DNA from: Betaproteobacteria bacterium
Lineage (GTDB): Bacteria; Pseudomonadota; Gammaproteobacteria; Burkholderiales; Burkholderiaceae_C
Direction: 5' to 3'
DNA: 14,025 nt
NCBI GenBank assembly: GCA_009927195.1
Contig: RFNL01000185.1
Location: 1-14,025 of the forward strand
Below, one piece after another: positions 6,434-13,242 of the stretch. How positions within the stretch are numbered: the first letter of the stretch is position 1; each line of letters begins with the position of its first letter. The translations under genes and the position numbers were made by a program. The notes under the pieces are model-generated. The model was not told where the DNA came from and ran no database searches. It saw only the letters and a list, made by a program, of their open reading frames with translations.

Positions 6434-7576
6434 CAAGCCCAAGACGTGTTCAGCGATGTACGACAAAACCATGTTGGTCGAGATGGGGGCCACTTGGTAC
6501 AAACGGGTTTCGCGAAATTTGCGCTCCACGTCATATTCGGCGGCAAAGCCAAAACCCCCGTGGGTTTGCAAGCAGGCATTGGCAGCCTCCCAGGAGGCAT
6601 CGGCGGCCAGCAATTTGGCCATATTGGCTTGTGCCCCACAGGGTCGACCGGCATCGAACAAACGCGTGCCTTCATAGCGCATCAAGCTTGCGGCCTCGAC
6701 ATTGATGTGGGCGCGCGCTATCGGAAATTGAATGCCTTGGTTTTGGCCGATCGGCCGATCGAAAACGCGCCTGTCGTTGGCGTAGTTTTTCGCTTTCTCG
6801 ACAAACCAATGGCCGTCGCCCACGCATTCAGCGGCGATGAGCAATCGCTCGGCATTGAGTCCGTCGAGGATGTACTTCAAACCCTGGCCCTCTTCGCCAA
6901 TGCGGTTTTCGACCGGAATTTCCAAGTTGTCAATGAACAACTCGTTGGTCTCGTGGTTGACCATGTTGCGAATGGGCTTGGCGATGATGGTCTTGTCCAT
7001 CTCAGGCCGAACATCGACCAAAAAGACCGACAAGCCTTCGGTTTTTTTCTTCACCTCGGCCAAAGGCGTGGTGCGGGCGAGCAACAGCATGTAATCGGAG
7101 TGCTGGATGCGCGAGGTCCACACCTTTTGCCCATTGACCACATACTGGTCACCCTTGCGCACCGCCATGGTTTTGAGTTTGGTGGTGTCCGATCCGGTGG
7201 AGGGCTCGGTCACCGCCATGGCTTGCATGCGCAACTCGCCGCTGGCGATCTTGGGCAACAAAGCCTCTTTTTGGGCTTTGGAACCATGGCGCACCACGCA
7301 GCCCATGACATACATTTGCCCGTGGCATGCGCCTGAGTTACCACCCGCGCGGTTGATCTCCTCCATGATCACACTGGCTTCGGTCAGGCTCAGGTTAGAA
7401 CCACCGTACTCTTCGGGAATCAGGGCCGACAACCAACCGGCTGCGGCCAGCGCGTTGACAAATTTTTCAGGAAACGCGCGGGCCTCGTCCAGCTCTTGCC
7501 AGTAGCGCGAATCAAACTGGTTGACCACGCTGCGCACACCAGCGCGCAACTCTTCGTAGGGATCGTGAGGGTTCAT
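6419..7576 (-). CDS. Acyl-CoA dehydrogenase
   Basis: This is an FAD enzyme that introduces a 2,3-double bond into an acyl-CoA and hands electrons to ETF. Its 385 residues are the normal family length. The N-terminal helical domain is followed by AVTEPSTGSDT (121-131), which fits ACAD signature 1, and QTHGGFGFAAEYDVERKFRE (337-356), which fits signature 2. The usual MCAD-type catalytic Glu near the C-terminus (in YEGT) is absent; the aligned stretch reads YQVAPIST (360-367). Instead NAERLLIA (241-248) matches the helix G position where isovaleryl- and long-chain acyl-CoA dehydrogenases carry their base, making Glu243 the likely base and suggesting a branched or bulky acyl chain. AAGG stands seven bases before the ATG. 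It is the last gene of the operon, 9 bp behind the SDR gene. Confidence 0.93.
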   Translation of the reverse strand: MNPHDPYEELRAGVRSVVNQFDSRYWQELDEARAFPEKFVNALAAAGWLSALIPEEYGGSNLSLTEASVIMEEINRAGGNSGACHGQMYVMGCVVRHGSKAQKEALLPKIASGELRMQAMAVTEPSTGSDTTKLKTMAVRKGDQYVVNGQKVWTSRIQHSDYMLLLARTTPLAEVKKKTEGLSVFLVDVRPEMDKTIIAKPIRNMVNHETNELFIDNLEIPVENRIGEEGQGLKYILDGLNAERLLIAAECVGDGHWFVEKAKNYANDRRVFDRPIGQNQGIQFPIARAHINVEAASLMRYEGTRLFDAGRPCGAQANMAKLLAADASWEAANACLQTHGGFGFAAEYDVERKFRETRLYQVAPISTNMVLSYIAEHVLGLPRSY

Positions 7577-7585
7577 GGAAAGACC

Positions 7586-8368
7586 TTATGGGCTGGGGTT
7601 GGCGTACATCTGACCGCCATCGACATTCAACACCGTGCCGCTCAAATAACCGCTGACAGGCGAAGCGCCCACAACGGCCAAGCGAGCGATTTCATCGGGC
7701 TCGGCCATGCGGCCAAACGGCAGGGACCGGGTCAACTCCATCCAGCGCTGGGCATCGCCCCACTTTTTCTCGGCTTGTTGTTGCAACATGGTCTGCATGC
7801 GATCGCTGCGGGTGGGTGAAGGGTTGATGCCAAATACACGCACCCCGCGGCGCACCGTACCCCCGCCCAAACCCTGGGTGAATGCGATCAACGCCGCATT
7901 GGCGGCAGCGCCGCAAATGTATTCATAGCGGGGTGCCACACCGGCCATGCCAATGATGTTGCAAATCACGCCATGCCCACGCTGCTCCATGGTGGGCAAG
8001 TAAGCGCGGGTGAGATTCACATAGCTGTAGAGCTTGAGGTCCCAGGCATCGCGCCAGCGCTGCTCGGTGATGTCGTGCAAGGTGCCGCCCGGAATGGCAC
8101 CGGCGTTGTTGACCAGCACATCGACCGGACCGACCGATTGGAACAACCGCTCGGCCGAACCTGCCGCACCCAAATCGGCTTGCACCGGCAAAGCCTGCAC
8201 ACCGCTGCTGTCTTGAATAGCTTGCACCGCCTTGGCCAAATGACTGCTGTCGCGAGAGACCACAATGGGCAAAGCCCCCTCTGCGGCAAACGCCTGGGCA
8301 ATCGCCAGTCCGATGCCACGCGATCCGCCTGTAACGAGCACACGCTGTCCTGTTAATTTCAAATCCAT
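7586..8368 (-). CDS. Short-chain dehydrogenase/reductase family protein with non-canonical active site
   Basis: The 260-residue protein has the Rossmann fold of classical SDRs: the cofactor loop TGGSRGIG (13-20), an acidic Asp65 in the adenine pocket, NNAG (87-90), and the C-terminal YLSGTVLNVDGG (241-252). The catalytic tetrad is not canonical. The Ser position reads Gly140 in NIIGMAG, the YxxxK positions read Gly153 and Asn157 in YICGAAANAAL, and the usual Asn of helix 4 reads Lys112. The fold is intact and the frame unbroken, so it belongs to a divergent SDR subgroup rather than being a pseudogene. It is likely an NAD(P)-binding oxidoreductase of a CoA intermediate, or a non-catalytic or differently acting protein. 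GAGGA precedes the ATG at 8368 at ideal spacing; the longer frame to 8428 is rejected. It lies 23 bp behind the deacetylase-fold gene and 9 bp before the ACAD gene. Confidence 0.88.
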   Translation of the reverse strand: MDLKLTGQRVLVTGGSRGIGLAIAQAFAAEGALPIVVSRDSSHLAKAVQAIQDSSGVQALPVQADLGAAGSAERLFQSVGPVDVLVNNAGAIPGGTLHDITEQRWRDAWDLKLYSYVNLTRAYLPTMEQRGHGVICNIIGMAGVAPRYEYICGAAANAALIAFTQGLGGGTVRRGVRVFGINPSPTRSDRMQTMLQQQAEKKWGDAQRWMELTRSLPFGRMAEPDEIARLAVVGASPVSGYLSGTVLNVDGGQMYANPSP

Positions 8369-8391
8369 GGGTTTCCTCAGTTGGGGGAGAT

Positions 8392-9279
8392 TCAGGCCGC
8401 GGGTGGCGGCACTTGGGCGCGGTACCAAGCCGCAATGTCTTTACCGGTCATGAAGCACACGCCAGGGGTGGCCATCAACAGGTCCAACATCTTTTCAAAA
8501 CTTTGAAAGCGGTGCGGCACACCGATCAAGTGCGGGTGCAAGCCAATGGCCAGCACGCGGGGGTGTTGCTGCGACTCGCGCTTGAACAACTCCAAGGTGC
8601 GGGTCAAGCGCATGAGCATCTCGTCTGAACTGTGGCGCTCCACCGCGTAAATGATGGAGTCGTTGATTTCCAGGTTGTAGGGCATGGACATCAAAGGACC
8701 GTGCTGGGTGCGCATCCAGTTGGGCACATCATCGACCACCCAATCAAACACGTACTCAATGCCCAATTTTTTCAAAATATCGGGGGTTTCGTAGGTTTCG
8801 CGCAAACCAGGGCCCAGCCAGCCCAAGGTGCGCACACCGGTGAACGACTCCAGGATGTCCAGGCAGGTTTTGATCAAGCCCTCTTCGGACTGCGTTTCGT
8901 GGTTGATGGCTTTTTGGTGCAGGCCGTGGCCGATGAATTCCCAACCCGCATCGCGCATGGCCAGAGCCGCACGCGGGTAGGCCTCGATCACACCGGCGTT
9001 GAAACTGGTGGAAGCGGGCAAACCCCGGCTTTGAATGGCATCGATGATGCGCGGCAAACCTGCGCGCATGCCATAGTCGGCCCAGCTGAAGTTGGGCACA
9101 TCGGGAATGGTTTCTTTGCCATGCGGCGGTGTGATGATGGTGCGCGGCATGCTGGCATCGAACTGCCAATGCTCCACATTCACCACCAAGTGCACCATGA
9201 TCGCCCCTTGCGCCGGCGGCTTGAGGGCGGGGCCTTCGTTGGAGAAGCGATAGGGAATGCGTGGATTAGCCATGGTCAT
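8392..9279 (-). CDS. Polysaccharide deacetylase-fold hydrolase (PuuE/cyclic-imidase-like)
   Basis: A 295-residue cytoplasmic protein (no signal peptide) of the NodB-like superfamily. The classical first metal motif TFDD is replaced by VNVEHW (33-38). Other conserved-looking positions are WEFIGHGLHQK (113-123, His118 and His121), WLGPGLRET (154-162), DDVPNW (183-188) and GLHPHLIG (247-254, His248 and His250). This pattern resembles the group containing the allantoinase PuuE and bacterial cyclic-imide hydrolases, which open cyclic amide rings, rather than sugar deacetylases. Placement beside an uptake system, a CoA-transferase and dehydrogenases fits hydrolysis of an imported amide, imide or ureide. 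The name is fold-based and the substrate inferred. The start overlaps the ATPase gene by 14 bp (a second ATG at 9273 would overlap by 8), implying translational coupling. Confidence 0.85.
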   Translation of the reverse strand: MTMANPRIPYRFSNEGPALKPPAQGAIMVHLVVNVEHWQFDASMPRTIITPPHGKETIPDVPNFSWADYGMRAGLPRIIDAIQSRGLPASTSFNAGVIEAYPRAALAMRDAGWEFIGHGLHQKAINHETQSEEGLIKTCLDILESFTGVRTLGWLGPGLRETYETPDILKKLGIEYVFDWVVDDVPNWMRTQHGPLMSMPYNLEINDSIIYAVERHSSDEMLMRLTRTLELFKRESQQHPRVLAIGLHPHLIGVPHRFQSFEKMLDLLMATPGVCFMTGKDIAAWYRAQVPPPAA

Positions 9280-10024
9280 GCCGGATCAGGTTGAGGATGT
9301 CGAGCTTCATCGTCGCAAATGCTTCGCTCGCTGTCAGGGCCACACTGCGTGGCCTGGGCAGGTCGACCTCGATGCGCTTTTGAATGCGCCCAGGGCGGGC
9401 CGACATGACATAAATGGTGTCTGAGAGAAAAATCGCCTCGTCAATGTCGTGGGTCACAAAAATGATGGTGGGCTTGAGTTGTTGCCACACTGACAGCAGC
9501 AGCTCTTGCATGGTCAGGCGGGTTTGCGCATCCAGCGCCCCAAAGGGTTCGTCCATCAACAAGACTTGCGAGCCCAGGGTCAAGATGCGGGCAATGCCCA
9601 CGCGCTGGCGCATGCCGCCTGACAGTTGCACCGGCAAATGGTTTTTAAACTCCGACAAACCCACGATGTCGAGCATTTCGTGGGCGCGCTTTTCGTACTG
9701 GGCTTTGGGCAAACCTTGCACCTGGGGACCAAATACCACGTTGTCCCACACACTCAACCAGGGAAACAAGGCCGCTTCTTGGAACACCACACCACGGTCC
9801 GGTCCAGGCTGGCTGACCACCGCGCCAGCCACTTGCAGCAAACCCGATGTGGGCTGCTCAAAACCGGCCACCAAATTCAGCAAAGTCGACTTGCCGCAAC
9901 CCGAGGGCCCGAGCAAAGCGACAAATCGCCCGGCGTGCACATCCAGGTCGATGCCTTCCAAGGCCTTGACCGGCGGGTCGCCTGGATAGGTTTTGTTCAG
10001 TTGTTGAACGCTGATGTGGGACAT
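9266..10024 (-). CDS. ABC transporter ATP-binding protein (SsuB/TauB type)
   Basis: The 252-residue ATPase of an importer has all the motifs needed for function: Walker A GPSGCGKST (39-47), Q-loop Gln82, signature LSGGM (134-138), Walker B VLLMDEP (154-160) and switch His192 in THDIDEA. The length and the VTHDIDEAIFLSD stretch are typical of the nitrate/sulfonate/taurine/thiamine-precursor family. It should form a dimer on the inner face of the membrane with the permease encoded upstream. The gene starts 23 bp after the permease stop and its last codons overlap the deacetylase-fold gene. No clear Shine-Dalgarno sequence precedes the ATG, so translation may depend on coupling to the permease gene. 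Confidence 0.95.
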   Translation of the reverse strand: MSHISVQQLNKTYPGDPPVKALEGIDLDVHAGRFVALLGPSGCGKSTLLNLVAGFEQPTSGLLQVAGAVVSQPGPDRGVVFQEAALFPWLSVWDNVVFGPQVQGLPKAQYEKRAHEMLDIVGLSEFKNHLPVQLSGGMRQRVGIARILTLGSQVLLMDEPFGALDAQTRLTMQELLLSVWQQLKPTIIFVTHDIDEAIFLSDTIYVMSARPGRIQKRIEVDLPRPRSVALTASEAFATMKLDILNLIRHDHG

Positions 10025-10047
10025 GGCAATGAAGGGTCCATTAAGGC

Positions 10048-10863
10048 TCAGTGGCTTTGCAAAATGCGCCAGTTGAGCATGCGTCGCTCAATGGCCACGA
10101 TCAGGCGATCGCTGATGAAGCCCATCATGCCAATCGAGACCATATCGGCCAACACAATGTCCATTCGGCCCACGTAATAGGCATCCCAAAGCACATAGCC
10201 CAGGCCTGACTTCACGGCCACCATTTCAGAAACAATCACCGCCGTCCAGGAAATGCCCAGACCGATGCGCAATCCGGTGAAGATGGACGGCATGGCGGCT
10301 GGCAACACCACCCGCCACAACAGTTGTTGACGGCTCGCGCCCATCATCAGGGCAGCGCGCACCCAATTGCGCTCGACATCGCGCGCACCTTGGGTGGTGT
10401 TGACCACGATGGCATAAAAGCCACCCAGAAAAATCAGGAACACAGAGCCAATGTCGCGGATGCCAAACAAGGCGATGGAAAACGGCAACCAGGCGGTGAT
10501 GGGAATCGGCCGCAAGCTTTGCACCATCGGGTCGACCAGCTGCGAAAACAGCCGGCTCCAACCAATGAGCAAACCCATGGGCACACCCACCACCGCGGCC
10601 AAGGCAAAACCTTGACTCACCCGCATGGAGGAGTACTGCACATTCGACAACCAGGTCCCCAGATAGGGGTTTAAACCCATACCGGGAGAGGCAAATATCC
10701 AGTCATGCCAGCCTTGCAGCACCTTCCAAGGGGTGGGCACAATACCGGCCATGTCGGGTCGGCTCCCAGCCCATTGCCAAAAGCACAACACGGCCACTGG
10801 GATGAACCAGGCCTTGGCGATCAAGGAGGCCTGGTCCCAGGGTTTCCAGGTCGTGTTGCGCAT
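10048..10863 (-). CDS. ABC transporter permease (SsuC/TauC type)
   Basis: Integral membrane subunit of 271 residues with about six hydrophobic segments, beginning near 18-33 and continuing around 84-101, 124-135, 138-155, 196-214 and 237-249. The cytoplasmic EAA loop, which docks on the ATPase, is visible as ALMMGASRQQLLWRVVLP (171-188). The family is that of sulfonate, taurine, nitrate and pyrimidine importers. It begins 6 bp after the binding-protein gene and precedes the ATPase, completing a one-permease, homodimeric-type importer. The Shine-Dalgarno sequence is weak. Confidence 0.95.
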   Translation of the reverse strand: MRNTTWKPWDQASLIAKAWFIPVAVLCFWQWAGSRPDMAGIVPTPWKVLQGWHDWIFASPGMGLNPYLGTWLSNVQYSSMRVSQGFALAAVVGVPMGLLIGWSRLFSQLVDPMVQSLRPIPITAWLPFSIALFGIRDIGSVFLIFLGGFYAIVVNTTQGARDVERNWVRAALMMGASRQQLLWRVVLPAAMPSIFTGLRIGLGISWTAVIVSEMVAVKSGLGYVLWDAYYVGRMDIVLADMVSIGMMGFISDRLIVAIERRMLNWRILQSH

Positions 10864-10869
10864 GGTGGC

Positions 10870-11847
10870 TTACTTGCGCAACTCGACGGCCATGGCATCG
10901 TCGTACAAATCGGCGGCTTCTTTGGCCACGTCTTTTTGTACGATGCCTTGCTTGAAAGCGGCTTCGGCCAAACGCCCCACCTGGTCTTTGCTCAGCACAC
11001 CACCGAGCTTGATGATCTTGGCCGACTCCTTGGTCACGGTCAATGGCAAACCGGTGTACTTGGCGTAGGCATCGGCAAACTGATCAATATTTTTGGCCAT
11101 TTGCTCTTCGGCCTTTAAATAAGCCCACAAGAAGCGGCGCACCAGTTCTTTTTTGGTGTTCATGGCTTCGCCAGAAGCGGCCAACATGCCCAACTCGGAA
11201 CCCACCGCGCGCGACTGGCTGTAGTCCATCTTGCGCGCAAACACCGCATCGCCTTCGGCCACGGCCTGCGACTCAAAGGGCTCCCACAACACCATGGCAT
11301 CGATATCGCCGCGCTTCATGGCCTGCACAAAAGCAGTGCCGCCACCTTGCACGTTGACGGGCGAGAAGGTGTTGTAGGGAATGTTCTTTTCGATCAAGGT
11401 CATGGCCCACTGGAACCAAACCGCAGAGCCCGGTGCAATGGCGATTTTTTTGTCCTTGATGTCAGACCAGTCATCGATCTTCACGCCTTTTCTCACCACC
11501 AGGTACTTGGGCGAGCTGCCCACGCCGGTCAGACCAATCAGGTTTTTGCTGCCCTGGGCGGCGACGATGGCCAAGTCGCCCGGGCCCACGGCCGACACAT
11601 CAACCGAGTTGGACAACAAGGCGGTGCGGGCGTCGGCGTAGCGCACAAACTCGGCCCGCTTGACCTCGATGTTCATCTTTTTCAGCTCCTCCTCGACCAG
11701 CAACATGGGTGAGAGATGACCGACTTTCACAAAACCAATGGTCAGGGTTTCTTTTTGCTTCATGGGGGCGGGGGCAGGGGCCAGCGCCAATGCACTCAAA
11801 CCGGTCAAGGCGAGAACAACACCAAACAATGCTTTGTAACTTTTCAT
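10870..11847 (-). CDS. ABC transporter substrate-binding protein (SsuA/TauA/NMT1-like)
   Basis: This is a periplasmic ligand-binding protein of 325 residues. A signal peptide covers about 1-22 (MKSYKALFGVVLALTGLSAL, cleavage near ALA), followed by a Pro/Ala linker. The mature part shows the usual layout: TLTIGFVKVGHLSP (35-48), DARTALLSNSVDVSAVGPGD (72-91), the hinge IAIAPGSAVWFQWAMTLIE (136-153), and GDIDAMVLWEPFESQA (180-195). The last stretch is characteristic of SsuA-like proteins, whose ligands include sulfonates, taurine, nitrate, phthalate-like acids and pyrimidine precursors. The ATG at 11847 has AGGAG five bases upstream. The open frame continues upstream to 12111 but overlaps the CoA-transferase and is not coding. 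It is separated by 100 bp with a hairpin from the CoA-transferase gene and is tightly linked to its permease. Confidence 0.93.
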   Translation of the reverse strand: MKSYKALFGVVLALTGLSALALAPAPAPMKQKETLTIGFVKVGHLSPMLLVEEELKKMNIEVKRAEFVRYADARTALLSNSVDVSAVGPGDLAIVAAQGSKNLIGLTGVGSSPKYLVVRKGVKIDDWSDIKDKKIAIAPGSAVWFQWAMTLIEKNIPYNTFSPVNVQGGGTAFVQAMKRGDIDAMVLWEPFESQAVAEGDAVFARKMDYSQSRAVGSELGMLAASGEAMNTKKELVRRFLWAYLKAEEQMAKNIDQFADAYAKYTGLPLTVTKESAKIIKLGGVLSKDQVGRLAEAAFKQGIVQKDVAKEAADLYDDAMAVELRK

Positions 11848-11891
11848 GGGGTCTCCTGGGGTTAACAGCTGGCACAAGCCATGGAACATGA

Positions 11892-11922
11892 GGGTGCGAA
11901 AACCAGCCCAAAATTCGCACCC
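11892..11922 (-). repeat. Intercistronic hairpin between CoA-transferase and binding-protein genes
   Basis: GGGTGCGAA (11892-11900) and TTCGCACCC (11914-11922) are perfect 9-bp inverted arms around 13 bases, in the 100-bp gap between two otherwise tightly packed operon genes. No T-tract follows, so it is not a canonical terminator. Plausible roles are partial termination, or protecting the downstream transporter mRNA from 3' decay so that the binding protein is made in excess. Both are inference. Confidence 0.6.
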
Positions 11923-11947
11923 ACACAACACTTGCAAGAAAACGGCA

Positions 11948-13141
11948 TCACACCACCCCTTGCTCGTGAAACTTTGCAATTTCCGCGCCCGAATATCCGA
12001 TATCGGCGAGCACCGCATCGGTGTGTTCGCCCCATCCTGGGGCGCTGGTGCGCACCTCGGCGGGGGTGCGCGACAAAGACACGGCTTGGGTGATGTAGTG
12101 CTTGCGCCCATGCGGCGTGTCCAGGGCTTGGGTCACGCCCAAATGCTTGACCTGGGGGTCTTGCATCACTTGAGGCACGGTGTAGACGGGGCCCGCGGGC
12201 ACACCCACCTGGTTGAGCCCGTCGACCCAGTGCTGCACGGTCTGGGTGGAAAAAATTTCGTTGAGCAAGGCATTCAAGCGGGGCCGGTGCGCCACCCGCA
12301 AAGCCTCGGTGGTGAACTCAGGGTCGGCCAACCACTCGGGCTTGTCCAGCAACTCACACAAGCGCTTCCAGTTGCCCTGGCCAGAAGCGCCCAAATTGAA
12401 TGGGCCATCGCTGGCGGTAAACAAGCCCATGGGCGAACTGGTGGGGTGGTTGTTGCCCTCTTGCACAGGCACATTGCCATCGTTGATGTAGCGCGCCACT
12501 TGAAAATCCATCATGGCAATTTGCGCGTGCAACAAAGAACTGTGCACCCACTGGCCACGACCAGACACTTCACGCTCGTGCAAGGCCGCCAAAATGCCCA
12601 AGGCGCAGTACAAACCGGCACTCAGGTCAGCCACCGCCAAACCCGCACGAATTGGGCCGCTGTCGCCGTCTCCGGTCACACTCATCAAACCACCCATGCC
12701 TTGGATGATTTGATCAAAGCCAGGGCGATGGGCATACGGTCCGTCTTGGCCAAATCCAGAAATGCTGGCCAAGATGATGCGTGGATTGACCCGCGCCAAG
12801 TCTTCGTAGCCCAAGCCCAGTTTGTGTTTGACATCGGGCCGCCAGTTCTCCACCAGCACATCGGCCTGAGCCACCAGGCGCATCAAAATTTCCAGCGCAC
12901 CGGGTTTTTTCAGGTTCAGGGTGAGCGAGCGTTTGTTGCGGTTGAGGTTTTGAAAGTCGCCACCGTCTCGGTTGGCCGCAAACAAGACCTCATTGGGGTC
13001 CACACCAGCCGGCGGTTCGATGCGAATCACATCGGCACCAAAGTCGGCCAGCACGCGCACGCAGTTGGGGCCAGAGCGTACGCGAGAGAGGTCCAGAACC
13101 TTGAATCGGGCCAGGGCTCGGTGGGCGGCAGGCAGGTGCAT
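11948..13141 (-). CDS. CaiB/BaiF (class III) CoA-transferase
   Basis: The enzyme moves CoA from an acyl-CoA donor to a carboxylic acid, activating it for beta-oxidation-like steps. It has 397 residues, the family length. The N-terminus carries KVLDLSRVRSGPNCVRVLADFGADVIRIEPP in the first 44 residues. Next come FQNLNRNKRSLTLNLK (63-78), DVLVENWRPD (94-103) and GFGQDGPYAHRPGFDQIIQG (129-148). VADLSAGLYCALGILAAL (170-187) contains Asp172, the position of the catalytic Asp of formyl-CoA transferase. SGRGQWVHSSLL follows. Gene order makes it the first operon gene, divergent from the GntR regulator. No Shine-Dalgarno sequence precedes the ATG and the predicted leader is very short. The acid activated is unknown; a product of the neighbouring hydrolase is the natural guess. 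Confidence 0.93.
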   Translation of the reverse strand: MHLPAAHRALARFKVLDLSRVRSGPNCVRVLADFGADVIRIEPPAGVDPNEVLFAANRDGGDFQNLNRNKRSLTLNLKKPGALEILMRLVAQADVLVENWRPDVKHKLGLGYEDLARVNPRIILASISGFGQDGPYAHRPGFDQIIQGMGGLMSVTGDGDSGPIRAGLAVADLSAGLYCALGILAALHEREVSGRGQWVHSSLLHAQIAMMDFQVARYINDGNVPVQEGNNHPTSSPMGLFTASDGPFNLGASGQGNWKRLCELLDKPEWLADPEFTTEALRVAHRPRLNALLNEIFSTQTVQHWVDGLNQVGVPAGPVYTVPQVMQDPQVKHLGVTQALDTPHGRKHYITQAVSLSRTPAEVRTSAPGWGEHTDAVLADIGYSGAEIAKFHEQGVV

Positions 13142-13242
13142 GGCGGGATTAAATATATTTATAAACTGATTAAGGTATATTTTGACACGGGTTTTGATAC
13201 CCTTTTAAAAACCCTCATAGCGCAGCCTTGCACCCACAAAAT
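13142..13242. promoter_or_regulatory. Divergent promoter/operator region, CoA-transferase operon and GntR regulator
   Basis: A 101-bp region much richer in A/T than the flanking genes. Minus strand: TATAAA (13158-13163) is a plausible -10 for the operon with a poor -35 (GTCAAA, 13181-13186) at 17 bp. Plus strand: a perfect TTGACA (13182-13187) could be the -35 of the regulator gene, with a weak -10 near 13205-13211. The two -35 areas overlap. TAAATATATTTA (13150-13161) is a perfect 12-bp palindrome at the predicted operon start. Confidence 0.5.
13180..13200. repeat. Tandem 12-bp-period direct repeat, candidate regulator-binding site
   Basis: TTTTGACAC (13180-13188) and TTTTGATAC (13192-13200) are the same 9-mer with one change, spaced 12 bp apart and separated by GGG. 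Outer flanks AAGGTAT (13172-13178) and ATACCCTT (13197-13204) are roughly inverted. The repeat overlaps the candidate -35 boxes of both divergent promoters, where an autoregulating GntR protein would be expected to bind. Confidence 0.45.

Noticed and set aside
6446..7336. 296-codon open frame on the plus strand opposite the acyl-CoA dehydrogenase
   Set aside because: Antisense shadow of a well-supported gene; low-complexity His/Gly/Gln content and no recognisable motif.
11848..12111. N-terminal extension of the ABC binding protein by 88 residues
   Set aside because: It overlaps the CoA-transferase gene, precedes a perfect signal peptide start, and the strong ribosome binding site serves the ATG at 11847.
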